A DNA stretch of 52,399 nt from an uncultured Akkermansia sp. (GCA_947626545.1 CANQSS010000010.1:1-52399); one strand, 5' to 3'. Counted from the first letter of the stretch, positions 31,692-41,146 are shown. The notes: generated by a model from the letters alone, not told the origin. Program-made: numbers and translations.

Positions 31692-33887
31692 TTAGTAAAT
31701 TTTAGTATAATCAGTCGAAAGGGGGGGTACTCCACCTTTGCCCAATTCTTCGTCCCAAGAGATAATTTTTCCTTGCGTATCTAGCATCCAAGTTTCTTTT
31801 GTATAGCCACTGGCAGTCTTCCCCTTGGTATCCTTAAGATTATAACGGAAAATAATCTGAAGAGTATTCGAATTTTCGTTGTAACCAGCGGCAAGCAATT
31901 CGTAATTACGCATTGTCCACCTTTTGCACCACGGTAGAGCGTCTCTGATTACAGCGTCTCTCGAAACAACACGGTAGTCGCTGTATTTGTATTTTACTTG
32001 TGAAGCATACAAATCGCCTATTGCATAAGCGTTGCCATCATTTCTTGCCGCAATATACCTATTAATCAGGTTCATGAGCTGAGATTGATTGGGCCCATTT
32101 GAAAAAGCAGCCCTCCCGCTACCGAAATCCCTACCTTCGGTTTCGTGGATTTCTGTAGCACTCTTTGCCCCTCTCTCTTCAAGCAATTTAAATGTTCCTT
32201 TGTAATCTAACTTTGCATGTGGAGCAAATTTCTTAACTTCTTTCTCAATTTCTTGTTTTCTTAAACTTCCCAAAAAAGGATTCGATAAATCAGCAAGTAC
32301 ATCCCTCACAAAATCAAGAACAGTTTGTCTTTTGCCGCCATTAAATGTCGTTATAGCGTCCACATCAGCCCCCGCATCCAGCAACAATTTTACAGTATCA
32401 CTATTTCCTGCCGCAGCCGCAAGAATTAAAGCAGTGAGCCCATTCTTTCCTTTTTCATTGACGTTAGCACCTGCATTGATCAGGAGTTCACACACATCAG
32501 TCTGCGCGTTAAGGGCTGATTGCATAAGTGCCTGCTTCCCCCTAGAGGTCGTAGTGTCTATGGTAGCTCCCGCTTTTATCAGTTTCTTACATACTTCCCT
32601 GGTGGAATTGCGAATTGCCCATATCAAGGGAGTGTCGCCGCAATTGTCTCGTACGTTAATTTCCGCTTTATTTTGTATTAAGAAGTCACATATAGCGGAC
32701 GAATTTTCACTATTGCAAGTAGCAAGCATAAGTGCAGTGCTACCATCCTTTTTCCTCGCATTTACATCTGCCCCCGCTTCAGTCAAAATTTTACATACCT
32801 CCGGAGTAGAGTAACGGGCAGCCCACATCAGAGGCGTCCAGCCATCGTTGTTTTTTTCATTGATTCCGGCGCCTGCTCTCAACAGAAGATCACAGACAGT
32901 CTCTCCATCCTCCCCGTTGCAAGTGGCAAGCATAAGTGCAGTGTTACCGTCTTTGTTCCTCGCGTTTATATCTGCTCCTGCTTCAATGAGCTTTTTGCAG
33001 TCCTCCGCTGTAGCGTATCGTGCAAGATTCATAAGGGGTGTCCATCCATTCGCATTTGCAACATTCAAACGATTGGGGGTAATTTCAGAGGTGTATAGAA
33101 ACGCGATTAATTTCTTATCAATCGGGTTCACCGCCATAATATTCTCCCGGCATGCCTCCACATTCGTGATCTTTGCCCCGGCAGCAACGAAAGCTTCAAG
33201 ACACCGTACCGGAAGACGTTTAAGTGTTTTTGTCCGGCTCTCTTGTTGTGGTGCCCTTTGCCCGGTAAGAGCGGAAGTCATAAGCTCTTGAAAACCATTA
33301 CTCAATGCATCCATGTCCTCATTTAACTTGGCTAAGCCTTGTGCTTGCAACTCCCTCTGATCGGTATTAGCTCTCCAGTATAGTTCAATAATTTTGTCGA
33401 TGTAAGGATAATCATTCAGACTCTCCACTCCATCCTTGTACATCATAAAGTGGTACATCAAATCCTTGCTGATCTCACTAATAGGATTCGTTTTGTACTC
33501 CTTCGTCTGCCCGACCCGGTAATCAACAGTAGAGACAAGTTCTCCTGTAGCGTGTTCATCTATAATTTCATATTTTTGAAGCATCTCGATTGCCTCCTCG
33601 GGGGAAAGAGTTTTGACAGGTCCAGCTGTACCACAAGGTACCTGCCTCGTTTGAGAAGCCAGAGCTGAAGCAATCGATGCGTTGCCTTTTTTTCCTGTCG
33701 CAGTCTCCCCTTCTTGAGACGTTCCTGATCGTTCCTTAGCCTCCTCCAGCTTGGTCTGCATTTCCCTAATCTGTTGCTCCATAGCAGCGACATCCTCCTT
33801 GCCTTCCTCTGGTTGGTCTTTTTCGTGGAAATAATACCACACCCCACCCCCGCAGGCTGCCAGAAATAGGAATGTTCTAAATTTCAT
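31692..33887 (-). CDS. ankyrin-repeat lipoprotein or anchored protein with shared N-domain
   Basis: 731 residues from MKFRTFLFLAACGGGVWYY; LAAC could be a lipobox, or the segment a membrane anchor. A short coiled coil (AAMEQQIREMQTKLEEAKERS) precedes a domain of about 180 residues (TLSPEEAIEMLQKYEIIDE... to LPVRCLEAFVAAGAK) nearly identical to that of the Sel1 protein at 35734-39243. About seven ankyrin repeats follow (NGWTPLMNLARYATAEDCKKLIEAGADIN...). The last 120 residues (VVSRDAVIRDALPWCKRWTMRNYEL) look NTF2-like. Its role is probably protein binding in the envelope. Confidence 0.8.
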   Translation of the reverse strand: MKFRTFLFLAACGGGVWYYFHEKDQPEEGKEDVAAMEQQIREMQTKLEEAKERSGTSQEGETATGKKGNASIASALASQTRQVPCGTAGPVKTLSPEEAIEMLQKYEIIDEHATGELVSTVDYRVGQTKEYKTNPISEISKDLMYHFMMYKDGVESLNDYPYIDKIIELYWRANTDQRELQAQGLAKLNEDMDALSNGFQELMTSALTGQRAPQQESRTKTLKRLPVRCLEAFVAAGAKITNVEACRENIMAVNPIDKKLIAFLYTSEITPNRLNVANANGWTPLMNLARYATAEDCKKLIEAGADINARNKDGNTALMLATCNGEDGETVCDLLLRAGAGINEKNNDGWTPLMWAARYSTPEVCKILTEAGADVNARKKDGSTALMLATCNSENSSAICDFLIQNKAEINVRDNCGDTPLIWAIRNSTREVCKKLIKAGATIDTTTSRGKQALMQSALNAQTDVCELLINAGANVNEKGKNGLTALILAAAAGNSDTVKLLLDAGADVDAITTFNGGKRQTVLDFVRDVLADLSNPFLGSLRKQEIEKEVKKFAPHAKLDYKGTFKLLEERGAKSATEIHETEGRDFGSGRAAFSNGPNQSQLMNLINRYIAARNDGNAYAIGDLYASQVKYKYSDYRVVSRDAVIRDALPWCKRWTMRNYELLAAGYNENSNTLQIIFRYNLKDTKGKTASGYTKETWMLDTQGKIISWDEELGKGGVPPLSTDYTKIY

Positions 33888-33966
33888 GGTTCTAGTTAGT
33901 TCGCGATTTTCCTTTGTATGCCCTTGTCTTGCCGCGCAAAACAACTTCGCTGCCTCAGACAGATTC

Positions 33967-34917
33967 TTATTTGCTCAATTCCAACTCCAAAAGCACCGGC
34001 GCATACCCCTGATCCGCCGCTTTTTGAAACCACCGTTTCGCTTCCTCTTGATCTCTTCGCACACCGATGCCTCTCTTATAGCATAATCCAAGTTCAACCT
34101 GCGCACCCGCATCCCCCTGTTCCGCTGCCGCGCGGCACCACTTCACCGCCTCTGCGTAGTCCTTGCTCACTCCCTCGCCTTTCGCATAACACAAGCCGAG
34201 GTTATACTGTGCCCTTGCATAACCTTGATCTGCTGCCTTACGCCACCACTTTACCGCTTCGGTCAGATTCTTGCTCGCTCTCTTGCCTTCATAATAACAC
34301 TTCCCAAGATCGGCTTGCGCCGAAACATTGCCTCCCTCTGCGGCGACGTACAACCGCTCCATCGCCTCGCTCTCCTTTCCCTCTTTGGTGAGTCGTTGAT
34401 ACGCGACGTAAGGATCCTCCCACAGCATATAATATGCCTCCATTCCTCCTCCGATCACCAACATCAACCACGACACTACAGCTGCCCCCCGTAGCTTACG
34501 CTGACCACTCTTCTTTGTCGGCACGGTCTGTGGAATCACCCCCGGAACTGATGTCGGGCTTTGAGCCGTTACCGCCACGACCGTCCTCCGTAGCTTGAGC
34601 TGTCCACTCTTCTTCCTCGACATGGCCTGTGAAACCGTCACCGGAACCGATGGCGGACTTTGGACCGTTACCGACGGAATCGGAGCAGGCGCAGAAGCCG
34701 GGGCAGATGGTGTCTCGGCCTCTGCCGTGTCCCTGCTTTTCAGCTCGGCTGCTTTGCGAAACCACGCCTGCGCTTCCTCCTCATTCTTTTCCACTCCTTC
34801 GCCCTTCATGTAGCTTTCCCCAAGCTCCATGTAATACTCCTCAAGCTTCCTAGCGACCTCCGCGTCCCTGCGTTCAGCTTCTTCGCGTATCCAATGGGGC
34901 ATGTCGTTTTCGTTCAT
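33967..34917 (-). CDS. Sel1-repeat membrane protein
   Basis: 316 residues. One Sel1-like unit at the N-terminus (MELGESYMKGEGVEKNEEEAQAWFRKAA), a Pro/Ser/Thr-rich linker, one transmembrane helix (VVSWLMLVIGGGMEAYYML, about 165-185) and three to four Sel1 repeats at the C-terminus (NLGLCYAKGEGVSKDYAEAVKW...). The topology suggests a cytoplasmic N-part and periplasmic repeats. It sits 28 bp after the amidase gene. Sel1 repeats mediate protein contacts; one known role is as partner or immunity proteins of effectors. Confidence 0.85.
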   Translation of the reverse strand: MNENDMPHWIREEAERRDAEVARKLEEYYMELGESYMKGEGVEKNEEEAQAWFRKAAELKSRDTAEAETPSAPASAPAPIPSVTVQSPPSVPVTVSQAMSRKKSGQLKLRRTVVAVTAQSPTSVPGVIPQTVPTKKSGQRKLRGAAVVSWLMLVIGGGMEAYYMLWEDPYVAYQRLTKEGKESEAMERLYVAAEGGNVSAQADLGKCYYEGKRASKNLTEAVKWWRKAADQGYARAQYNLGLCYAKGEGVSKDYAEAVKWCRAAAEQGDAGAQVELGLCYKRGIGVRRDQEEAKRWFQKAADQGYAPVLLELELSK

Positions 34918-34945
34918 AGCATAATAAATAAATTCATAAAATTAC

Positions 34946-35734
34946 TTACTTTCCCCTCATACCCAGCCACGTGAGAATGCCCTGGGCAACGGCATGGGCA
35001 GCGCGGCGAGCTCCGGCGGGGGTCGAGATGTAGTCCACATGCGCGCGGTCGCTCACGTAGATGGCCTCGGTCACAGCGGCGGGAATACCGGCGTCATCCA
35101 GTGCATTCAACCACCCCGCAGCGGTTTCTTCTTTCCTGAATCTCGTGATGGCGCGGCAACCTTTGCCTCCCTGTGGCATTCCTCCCGGCCGAGTGTCGTA
35201 CAGTTCCGTCTCAAAGGCATGGCGTAGACATTCTCCCAGCGCCTGACCACGGCGGCGATTGTAAATAACCAACCCGGGAATATGTCCTTTCTGCCACCCG
35301 TTTCCCACGCTGTTGAGGTGCAGGAAGATCATGCACGCAGGCTTCTGCCCAATGCCATAATCCGCGCTCACCATGCCCGCGCCGATGCGATCAGGAAAGT
35401 ACTTGGAAGGATACCGCACGCCTCCCTTATCCGGCTTATTCAACTGCACCACTCCCGCTTCCTTTGCTAATGTAACCAGCGGCTCCTTCTTCGGAGCGTA
35501 GCCGCGATTGCACACAACGCAGCGATGTCCCTCAGCTTCAATCTCGCGCTTGATCTCACCCACGTACCGATACCAGAACAGGCACTCGCTCACTCGTTCA
35601 TCTGGCGACACCGCCCCCGCATTTGTCGTCGAATGCCCAATATCCAGCATTATCAGTTCACCAGCGCAAGCGGGCATAAACGCGGGAGAACAAATCATCA
35701 ATATCAGGATGAGGATTTTTGTGAGCACTGCCAT
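34946..35734 (-). CDS. N-acetylmuramoyl-L-alanine amidase (Amidase_3-like)
   Basis: 262 residues. Signal peptide (LTKILILILMICSPAFMPACA). Zinc ligands can be placed as in AmiC/LytC enzymes: LDIGHSTTNAG (His, about 34), FLHLNSVGNG (His, about 140) and the late catalytic Glu in AVTEAIYVSD. It should remove stem peptides from peptidoglycan. Its ATG overlaps the stop of the giant Sel1 gene (TGATG at 35736-35732), so the two are translationally coupled, which suggests a working pair. Confidence 0.8.
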   Translation of the reverse strand: MAVLTKILILILMICSPAFMPACAGELIMLDIGHSTTNAGAVSPDERVSECLFWYRYVGEIKREIEAEGHRCVVCNRGYAPKKEPLVTLAKEAGVVQLNKPDKGGVRYPSKYFPDRIGAGMVSADYGIGQKPACMIFLHLNSVGNGWQKGHIPGLVIYNRRRGQALGECLRHAFETELYDTRPGGMPQGGKGCRAITRFRKEETAAGWLNALDDAGIPAAVTEAIYVSDRAHVDYISTPAGARRAAHAVAQGILTWLGMRGK

Positions 35735-38700
35735 CACATCGAAATTCCGTGACGTTTGAGGTGTTTTTTAGCAGAGGCGTGACCCTGACTCGCAGCGCGG
35801 CGATACATTTCAATCGCCACATTCAGATCCTTTTTCACTCCCCAGCCAAATTCTAAACAGGTCCCATAGTTGCTCTGGCCCCACGCGTTACCTTGCTGTG
35901 CAGAAAGTCGATACCAATACGCCGCTTGAGAATAATCCTGCGGCACGCCCCAGCCGTTGTGGTACATGAAACCAAGATTATTTTGGGCGCCGGCATGTCC
36001 CTGCTCTGCGGCGCGACGGAAACAGCGAGCTGCCTCCGCATAATCCTTTGGCTTTCCTTTACCAAACTGGTAGGCAAGTCCTAAATTGTTGAGCGTCTCG
36101 GCGTCTTCTGATACGTTCCCTCCACCTGCATTGGGTTGTGGTAATGTTCCTCCTTGGCTGAGCTCCGAGGCTCTCTTCGCTCCACGAGAAATCAGCAGGG
36201 CGCGAATGCGCTGGGCATTGTCGTCACCCACGCAATCCAGCGGCGTCGCTCCCTTATCCGTCACGGCATTCACATTCGCCCCGTGCTCCACAAGCCACTT
36301 CGTGATGCTCCAGCTGCCAATGGCGCAAGCATAATGCAAAGCCGTATTCCCCTTCGTTTCAGGCAAAGTGATGTCCACATCCGAGCCATTCCGAATCATC
36401 GGCAGCAGGGTCAGCAAGCGCTTTTGATAAAGTGCCGACGTAGCCTCGCGACAACGCAACGCGCGCATCCGGTCGATCATCGGCTGGAGATCCTTGCGGT
36501 CTGCATAGGAGATACCCTGAGGGGAGGGGACATTTTGGGCATTATGTAAAAAGCCCAGACTTCGAAGATTTTTCTTTGCCGTCTCATCCCCCTGCTCTGC
36601 CGCCTTGCGGTACCACTTCACCGCCTCTGTCATATCTTTGTTCACTCCATTGCCGTTCTCATAGCACCAGCCAAGGCCGTTCTGTGCCGGCGCATACCCC
36701 TGCTCTGCCGCCTTGCGAAACCACTTCGCTGCTTCCGCATACTCCTTCACTCTTACCTCATAATCCTCGCTCCTCGTGCTCGGGAGTTTCGCATAGTAAA
36801 GGCCGAGGTTAAACTGCGCCACCGCAAGCCCCTGCTCCGCTGCCTTGCGATACCACTCCGCTGCCTCTAAGCGGTGACAGCTGTGATCATAGCTCACGCC
36901 AAGGCCAAACTGCCCCCTCGCATTCCCCTGCTCCGCTGCCCTGCGAAACCACTTCTCCGCTTCCACGTAGCCTTTCACTGTCTCCATGCCGTAATAGCAC
37001 CAGCCAAGGTTACACTGCCCATCCGCATTCCCCTGCTCCGCCGCCTTGCGAAACCACTTCACCGCCTCTGTCATATCTTTGCTCACTCCATTGCCGCGCT
37101 GATAGCACAAGCCAAGGTTATTCTGTGCCCGCGCATCCCCCTGCTCCGCCGCCTTGTGGAACCACTTTACCGCCTCCGTCATATCTTTGTTCACTCCATT
37201 GCCGTACTCATAGCACAAGCCAAGGGTACACTGCGCTATCGCAATCCCCTGCTCTGCTGCCAAGCGGTACAGCCTCACAGCTTCCTCCAGGTTTTTGTCC
37301 ACTCCATTGCCAGTCTCATAGCACACACCAAGGTTATTCTGTGCCCGCGCATCCCCCTGCTCCGCCGCCAAGCGGAACAACTCCACCTCCTCAGCCATGT
37401 CCCTGCTCACTCCCCTGTCGTTCGCATAGCACACGCCACGGCCCAACTGCCCTCCCCCATTCCCCTGATCTGCTGCCAAGCGGTACAGCCTCACAGCTTC
37501 CTCCGGGTTTTTGCTTACTCCCCCGCCGTTCGCATAGCACAAGGCAAGATTATACTGCGCCACCGCATTCCCCTGCTCCGCTGCCTTACGACACAGTCTC
37601 ATAGCCTCGGTCATGTCCTTGCTCACTCCGGAGCCTTCCTTATAGCACACGCCAAGATTATACTGCGCCACCGCATTCCCCTGCTCCGCCGCCTTGCGAA
37701 ACCACTTCACCGCCTCCGCGTAATCCTTGCTCACTCCGGAGCCTTCCTTATAGCACACGCCAAGGTTATTCTGCGCCTGCGCATCCCCCTGCTCCGCCGC
37801 CTTGCGAAACCACTTCACCGCCTCCACGTAGTCCTTGCTCACTCCGGAGCCTTCCTTATAGCACACACCAAGGTTATTCTGTGCCTGCGCATTCCCCTGC
37901 TCCGCCGCCTTGCGGTACCACTTTACCGCCTCCGCGTAATCCTTGCTCACTCCGGAGCCTTTCTTATAGCACACACCAAGGTTATTCTGCGCATCCGCAT
38001 GCCCCTGCTCCGCCGCCTTGCGGTACCACTTCACCGCCTCCACCATGTCCTTGCTCACTCCGGAGCCGCGCTGATAGCACCAGCCAAGGTTATTCTGCGC
38101 CACCGCATTCCCCTGCTCCGCCGCCTTGCAGTACCACTTCACCGCCTCCGCGTAATCCTTGCTCACTCCATTGCCGTTCTCATAGCACCAGCCAAGGTTA
38201 CACTGCGCGTACATGTTCCCCTGCTCCGCTGCTTTGCGGTACCATTTTACTGCCTCCGTCATGTCCTTGCTCACTCCGGAGCCTTTCTTATAGCACACAC
38301 CAAGGTTATTCTGCGCATCCGCATGCCCCTGCTCCGCTGCTTTGCGATACCACTTCACAGCCTCCGTCATATCTTTGGTCACTCCCTTGCCGTTCTCATA
38401 GCACACGCCGAGTTCGTACTGCGCAGGTGCGTTCCCCTGTCCAGAGGTGCAAATGAACTCAATTAATTTCCCGTCAACCGGCTTCACCGCCATGATATTT
38501 GCTCGGCACGTCTCTACATTCGCGATCTTTGCCCCTGCTGCCGCGAAAGCCTCGAGGCAGCGAACCGGAAGTCGTTTAAGCGTTTTTACCCGGCTCTCCT
38601 CCTGAGGAGGATTTTGATTCGTAAGAGAAGAAAACACAATCTGCTGCAAACCATTGGCCACTGCATCCATATCCTCATTTAACTTGGCTAGACCCTGTGC

Positions 38701-39243
38701 TTGCAACTCCTGTTGATCGGTATTGGCGCGACGATATAATTCAATGATTTTGTCGATGTAAGGATAATCATTCAGACCTTCCACCCCGTCCCTGTACATC
38801 ATGAAATGGTACATCAAATCCTTGCTGATCTCACTAATGGGATTCTGTTTGTACTCTTTTGTTTGCCCGACCCGATAATCAACGGTAGAGACAAGTTCTC
38901 CTGTAGCGAGCTCATCTATAATCTCATATTTTTGGAGCATTTTAATCGCCTCTTCAGGAGAAAGAGATTTAAAGTGAGCCTCCGTATCCCGAGGTGCTTG
39001 CTTTGTTCGAGATGCAAGAGCTGAATCGATTGATACGCTGCCCTTTTTCTCTGTCGCAATCTCTTCCTCTTGGGAGGCTTCTGATCGTTTCTTAGCCTTT
39101 TCCAGCTTGGCTTGCATTTCCTTAATCTGCTGCTCCATAGCAGCAATATCTTCCCCGCCATCCGCTGGTTGGTCTTTTCCGTGAGAATAATACCACGCGC
39201 CACCACTGCAAGCCGCTAAAAAAAGAAAAATTCCAAATTTCAT
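35734..39243 (-). CDS. giant Sel1-repeat lipoprotein with ankyrin insert
   Basis: 1169 residues. MKFGIFLFLAACSGG (possible lipobox LAAC), coiled coil, and an N-domain of about 180 residues shared with the ankyrin protein. Then 17 consecutive Sel1 repeats of mostly 36 residues (consensus AQNNLGVCYxxGxGVSKDxxEAVKWxRKAAEQG), a spacer with two to three ankyrin repeats (NTALHYACAIGSWSITKWLVEHGANVN), and three more Sel1 repeats at the C-terminus. It would form a long solenoid on the membrane surface. First gene of the tight six-gene set ending with SIR2. Confidence 0.9.
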   Translation of the reverse strand: MKFGIFLFLAACSGGAWYYSHGKDQPADGGEDIAAMEQQIKEMQAKLEKAKKRSEASQEEEIATEKKGSVSIDSALASRTKQAPRDTEAHFKSLSPEEAIKMLQKYEIIDELATGELVSTVDYRVGQTKEYKQNPISEISKDLMYHFMMYRDGVEGLNDYPYIDKIIELYRRANTDQQELQAQGLAKLNEDMDAVANGLQQIVFSSLTNQNPPQEESRVKTLKRLPVRCLEAFAAAGAKIANVETCRANIMAVKPVDGKLIEFICTSGQGNAPAQYELGVCYENGKGVTKDMTEAVKWYRKAAEQGHADAQNNLGVCYKKGSGVSKDMTEAVKWYRKAAEQGNMYAQCNLGWCYENGNGVSKDYAEAVKWYCKAAEQGNAVAQNNLGWCYQRGSGVSKDMVEAVKWYRKAAEQGHADAQNNLGVCYKKGSGVSKDYAEAVKWYRKAAEQGNAQAQNNLGVCYKEGSGVSKDYVEAVKWFRKAAEQGDAQAQNNLGVCYKEGSGVSKDYAEAVKWFRKAAEQGNAVAQYNLGVCYKEGSGVSKDMTEAMRLCRKAAEQGNAVAQYNLALCYANGGGVSKNPEEAVRLYRLAADQGNGGGQLGRGVCYANDRGVSRDMAEEVELFRLAAEQGDARAQNNLGVCYETGNGVDKNLEEAVRLYRLAAEQGIAIAQCTLGLCYEYGNGVNKDMTEAVKWFHKAAEQGDARAQNNLGLCYQRGNGVSKDMTEAVKWFRKAAEQGNADGQCNLGWCYYGMETVKGYVEAEKWFRRAAEQGNARGQFGLGVSYDHSCHRLEAAEWYRKAAEQGLAVAQFNLGLYYAKLPSTRSEDYEVRVKEYAEAAKWFRKAAEQGYAPAQNGLGWCYENGNGVNKDMTEAVKWYRKAAEQGDETAKKNLRSLGFLHNAQNVPSPQGISYADRKDLQPMIDRMRALRCREATSALYQKRLLTLLPMIRNGSDVDITLPETKGNTALHYACAIGSWSITKWLVEHGANVNAVTDKGATPLDCVGDDNAQRIRALLISRGAKRASELSQGGTLPQPNAGGGNVSEDAETLNNLGLAYQFGKGKPKDYAEAARCFRRAAEQGHAGAQNNLGFMYHNGWGVPQDYSQAAYWYRLSAQQGNAWGQSNYGTCLEFGWGVKKDLNVAIEMYRRAASQGHASAKKHLKRHGISM
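36600..38440. repeat. tandem 108-bp coding repeats
   Basis: The DNA of the 17-repeat Sel1 block is itself a tandem array with a 108-bp period. Neighbouring units around 37,620-38,400 are the closest to each other, including long identical stretches around the GCTCCGCCGCCTTGCG segment. Confidence 0.8.
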
Positions 39244-39291
39244 TGTTCAAATAGTTTCACAAATGACCAACGACAAACAACCATGCATGTA

Positions 39292-39717
39292 TCACCGAGT
39301 AGTCAACTCAAAAAAATTTAACTTTTCGTGATACTCATTTCCAGACGTAATCTTCTTTAGACAAAGGAATTCCGAAGTAGATTCCGGCCGTTCATTTCTG
39401 ATACTCCCTTTGTATAACTTTCCGCATAAAAAATCTAACGTAACACTGTACATCTCTTTCTTAATTGGAGTGTTGTCTCTCTGAAGGAAGCTTATCAATT
39501 CTTTTGCTGAGCATGAATAAACATTTCTTTCGCCATGGATCAACGTATCAAATATCCATTCTCCTCGTCTATTATGGTCAAGTTTTAAAATACCGATATT
39601 CATCCAACAAAACCTCGCATTCCGGCGAGTTCCTTCGGATGTTGTGACATTAACGTTTCTTCTATGCTTGCCGGAAATGAAATCCGGCAACGGATCGTCA
39701 GTTTGGCTTATTTTCAT
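39292..39717 (-). CDS. hypothetical protein
   Basis: 141 residues starting MKISQTDDPLPDFISGKHRRN. No signal peptide or membrane helix. Charged, with GILKLDHNRRGEWIFDTLIHGERNVY and SAKELISFLQRDNTPIKKEMYSVTLDFLCG as notable segments. Same strand, 21 bp after NfeD and 48 bp before the giant Sel1 gene, so probably part of the same set. No family recognised. Confidence 0.55.
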   Translation of the reverse strand: MKISQTDDPLPDFISGKHRRNVNVTTSEGTRRNARFCWMNIGILKLDHNRRGEWIFDTLIHGERNVYSCSAKELISFLQRDNTPIKKEMYSVTLDFLCGKLYKGSIRNERPESTSEFLCLKKITSGNEYHEKLNFFELTTR

Positions 39718-39738
39718 GATTAACGTAGATTTAGAGTT

Positions 39739-40218
39739 TCATCTTCTAGTAACATATGTTATACCTTCTTTAAAAGTGGTGATGACGACTTGATCTCCCT
39801 CACGCAGCCCCTTCTGACAATCATGAGCAATGGGATAAAGCTCGTCCTGCACTTTTATACAAGCGGAATCCCCCTCACCCATGACAGTCCCGATGCGACC
39901 GACCATGGAATTAATTTGTTCCTCCCTAGCGTTTTTCAGGAAAGTTTTAGAAACCGTGTTGCGAATGAAGCCTCTCCAACAAGCATAGTAAAATGTTATC
40001 CCTATACCTAAAAAGACGAGGAAGACAAGTCCAGACCATTGGGTCGGCAAGTCCAGTCTCCAAGCACCCCATGCAGCAAAGGTGATCAATGAAAGGAACG
40101 ACAACCACTCCGTGCAGAAAAAAACATCAAGAATGATGAGGGTGATTGCGATCGCAATCATCCAGTGCAGGAAAGTACCATCTGCACTACTCAAGAAAGC
40201 CACGCAAGGAGTAAACAT
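39739..40218 (-). CDS. NfeD-like membrane protein
   Basis: 159 residues. Three hydrophobic helices in the first 90 residues (WMIAIAITLIILDVFF, FLSLITFAAWGAW, GLVFLVFLGIGITFYYACW), then a C-terminal OB-like domain with MVGRIGTVMGEGDSACIKVQDELYPI and GDQVVITTFKEGITYVT. Starts 15 bp after the SPFH gene: the SPFH/NfeD pair is widespread, and the partners form membrane microdomain complexes. Confidence 0.85.
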   Translation of the reverse strand: MFTPCVAFLSSADGTFLHWMIAIAITLIILDVFFCTEWLSFLSLITFAAWGAWRLDLPTQWSGLVFLVFLGIGITFYYACWRGFIRNTVSKTFLKNAREEQINSMVGRIGTVMGEGDSACIKVQDELYPIAHDCQKGLREGDQVVITTFKEGITYVTRR

Positions 40219-40233
40219 AGTCGCTATGAAATC

Positions 40234-41079
40234 TCAATCTTTTACGGAGGCAATAATGGCTCGTACGTTATTGGGCAAATAGACCTTATCCGCAGGATTG
40301 GATGAAATCGTTGCATACCCTTCCAGCGTCTGCCGCGTGAGAAGCACTTTTGCAGCAGCTTCTGCACCGATGACTTCAGCAATCTTTTGCACATACTCCC
40401 TCTCTGCCTCCGCTTGCAAACGAAGAGCCTCTGCCTGCCCCTGAGCCTTGGTGATGGTAGCTTGTTTCTCTGCTGTGGATTGCATCAGGATGGCTTTACT
40501 CTTCCCTTCAGCTTCCAAAGCAACGGCGCGGCTTACACGTTCCGCCTCCATCTGTTTGAGCATAGCATCCTTAGTCTTTTCATCCATATCCAACTTTTGG
40601 ATTTCGAGACCGGATACTGCAATGCCCCAACGGGACGTTGTCTTTATCACATTCCGGACGACTTCTTCTGATATGGAGGTGCGCTGCGATATGACCTCAT
40701 CCAAGGTACGTTTACCAATGGCTGCGCGAACTTCGCTGAGTACAGTATCTTGCAAAGTTGGATGGAGATGGTCAACTTCAAAAATCGCCTTAATGGGATC
40801 CGTGATACGCCACCGAATCATACAGTCCACACGGACTTCAACATTGTCCTTCGTGTGGCATGGCTTTTCAGACGTATCCGTACGTTGTTCGGAAAGTTCA
40901 ATATAAATGCCATCCTTATTTGTTTCATTCTTCCATTCATTGTCCCACAACTTCGTGACGTCGACCACATCATCTATGAGCGGAATGAAAAAATTAAGAC
41001 CACTTTTCCTGACACCAACAGGTTTGCCAAAACGAGTTACGATAACACAATGACCTTGGGGAATTTGTTTGATAAACAT
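40234..41079 (-). CDS. SPFH/band 7 (stomatin-like) protein
   Basis: 281 residues. PHB domain from about 5 to 165: IPQGHCVIVTRFGKPVGVRKSGLNFFIPLIDDV and VDCMIRWRITDPIKAIFEVD, then SGLEIQKLDMDEKTKDAMLKQMEAERVSRAVALEAEGKSKA and a long Ala/Glu/Gln-rich coiled coil. It lacks the usual N-terminal membrane hairpin, so NfeD is probably its anchor. Such proteins build cage-like oligomers on the membrane. Confidence 0.88.
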   Translation of the reverse strand: MFIKQIPQGHCVIVTRFGKPVGVRKSGLNFFIPLIDDVVDVTKLWDNEWKNETNKDGIYIELSEQRTDTSEKPCHTKDNVEVRVDCMIRWRITDPIKAIFEVDHLHPTLQDTVLSEVRAAIGKRTLDEVISQRTSISEEVVRNVIKTTSRWGIAVSGLEIQKLDMDEKTKDAMLKQMEAERVSRAVALEAEGKSKAILMQSTAEKQATITKAQGQAEALRLQAEAEREYVQKIAEVIGAEAAAKVLLTRQTLEGYATISSNPADKVYLPNNVRAIIASVKD

Positions 41080-41146
41080 GACTTGGAATTGGTTAATTGA
41101 AGATATTGTCGTAAGGAATCACTCCTTCCTGTGTCCTTAGCAGAAG

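Noticed and set aside
36600..38440. Regular repeats suggesting a CRISPR array
   Set aside because: The 108-bp period has no distinct spacers and translates into Sel1 repeats.
36874..38466. 530-residue plus-strand ORF rich in His, Leu, Arg and Pro
   Set aside because: It is the antisense of the Sel1 repeat array; the periodic codon pattern keeps the opposite frame open.
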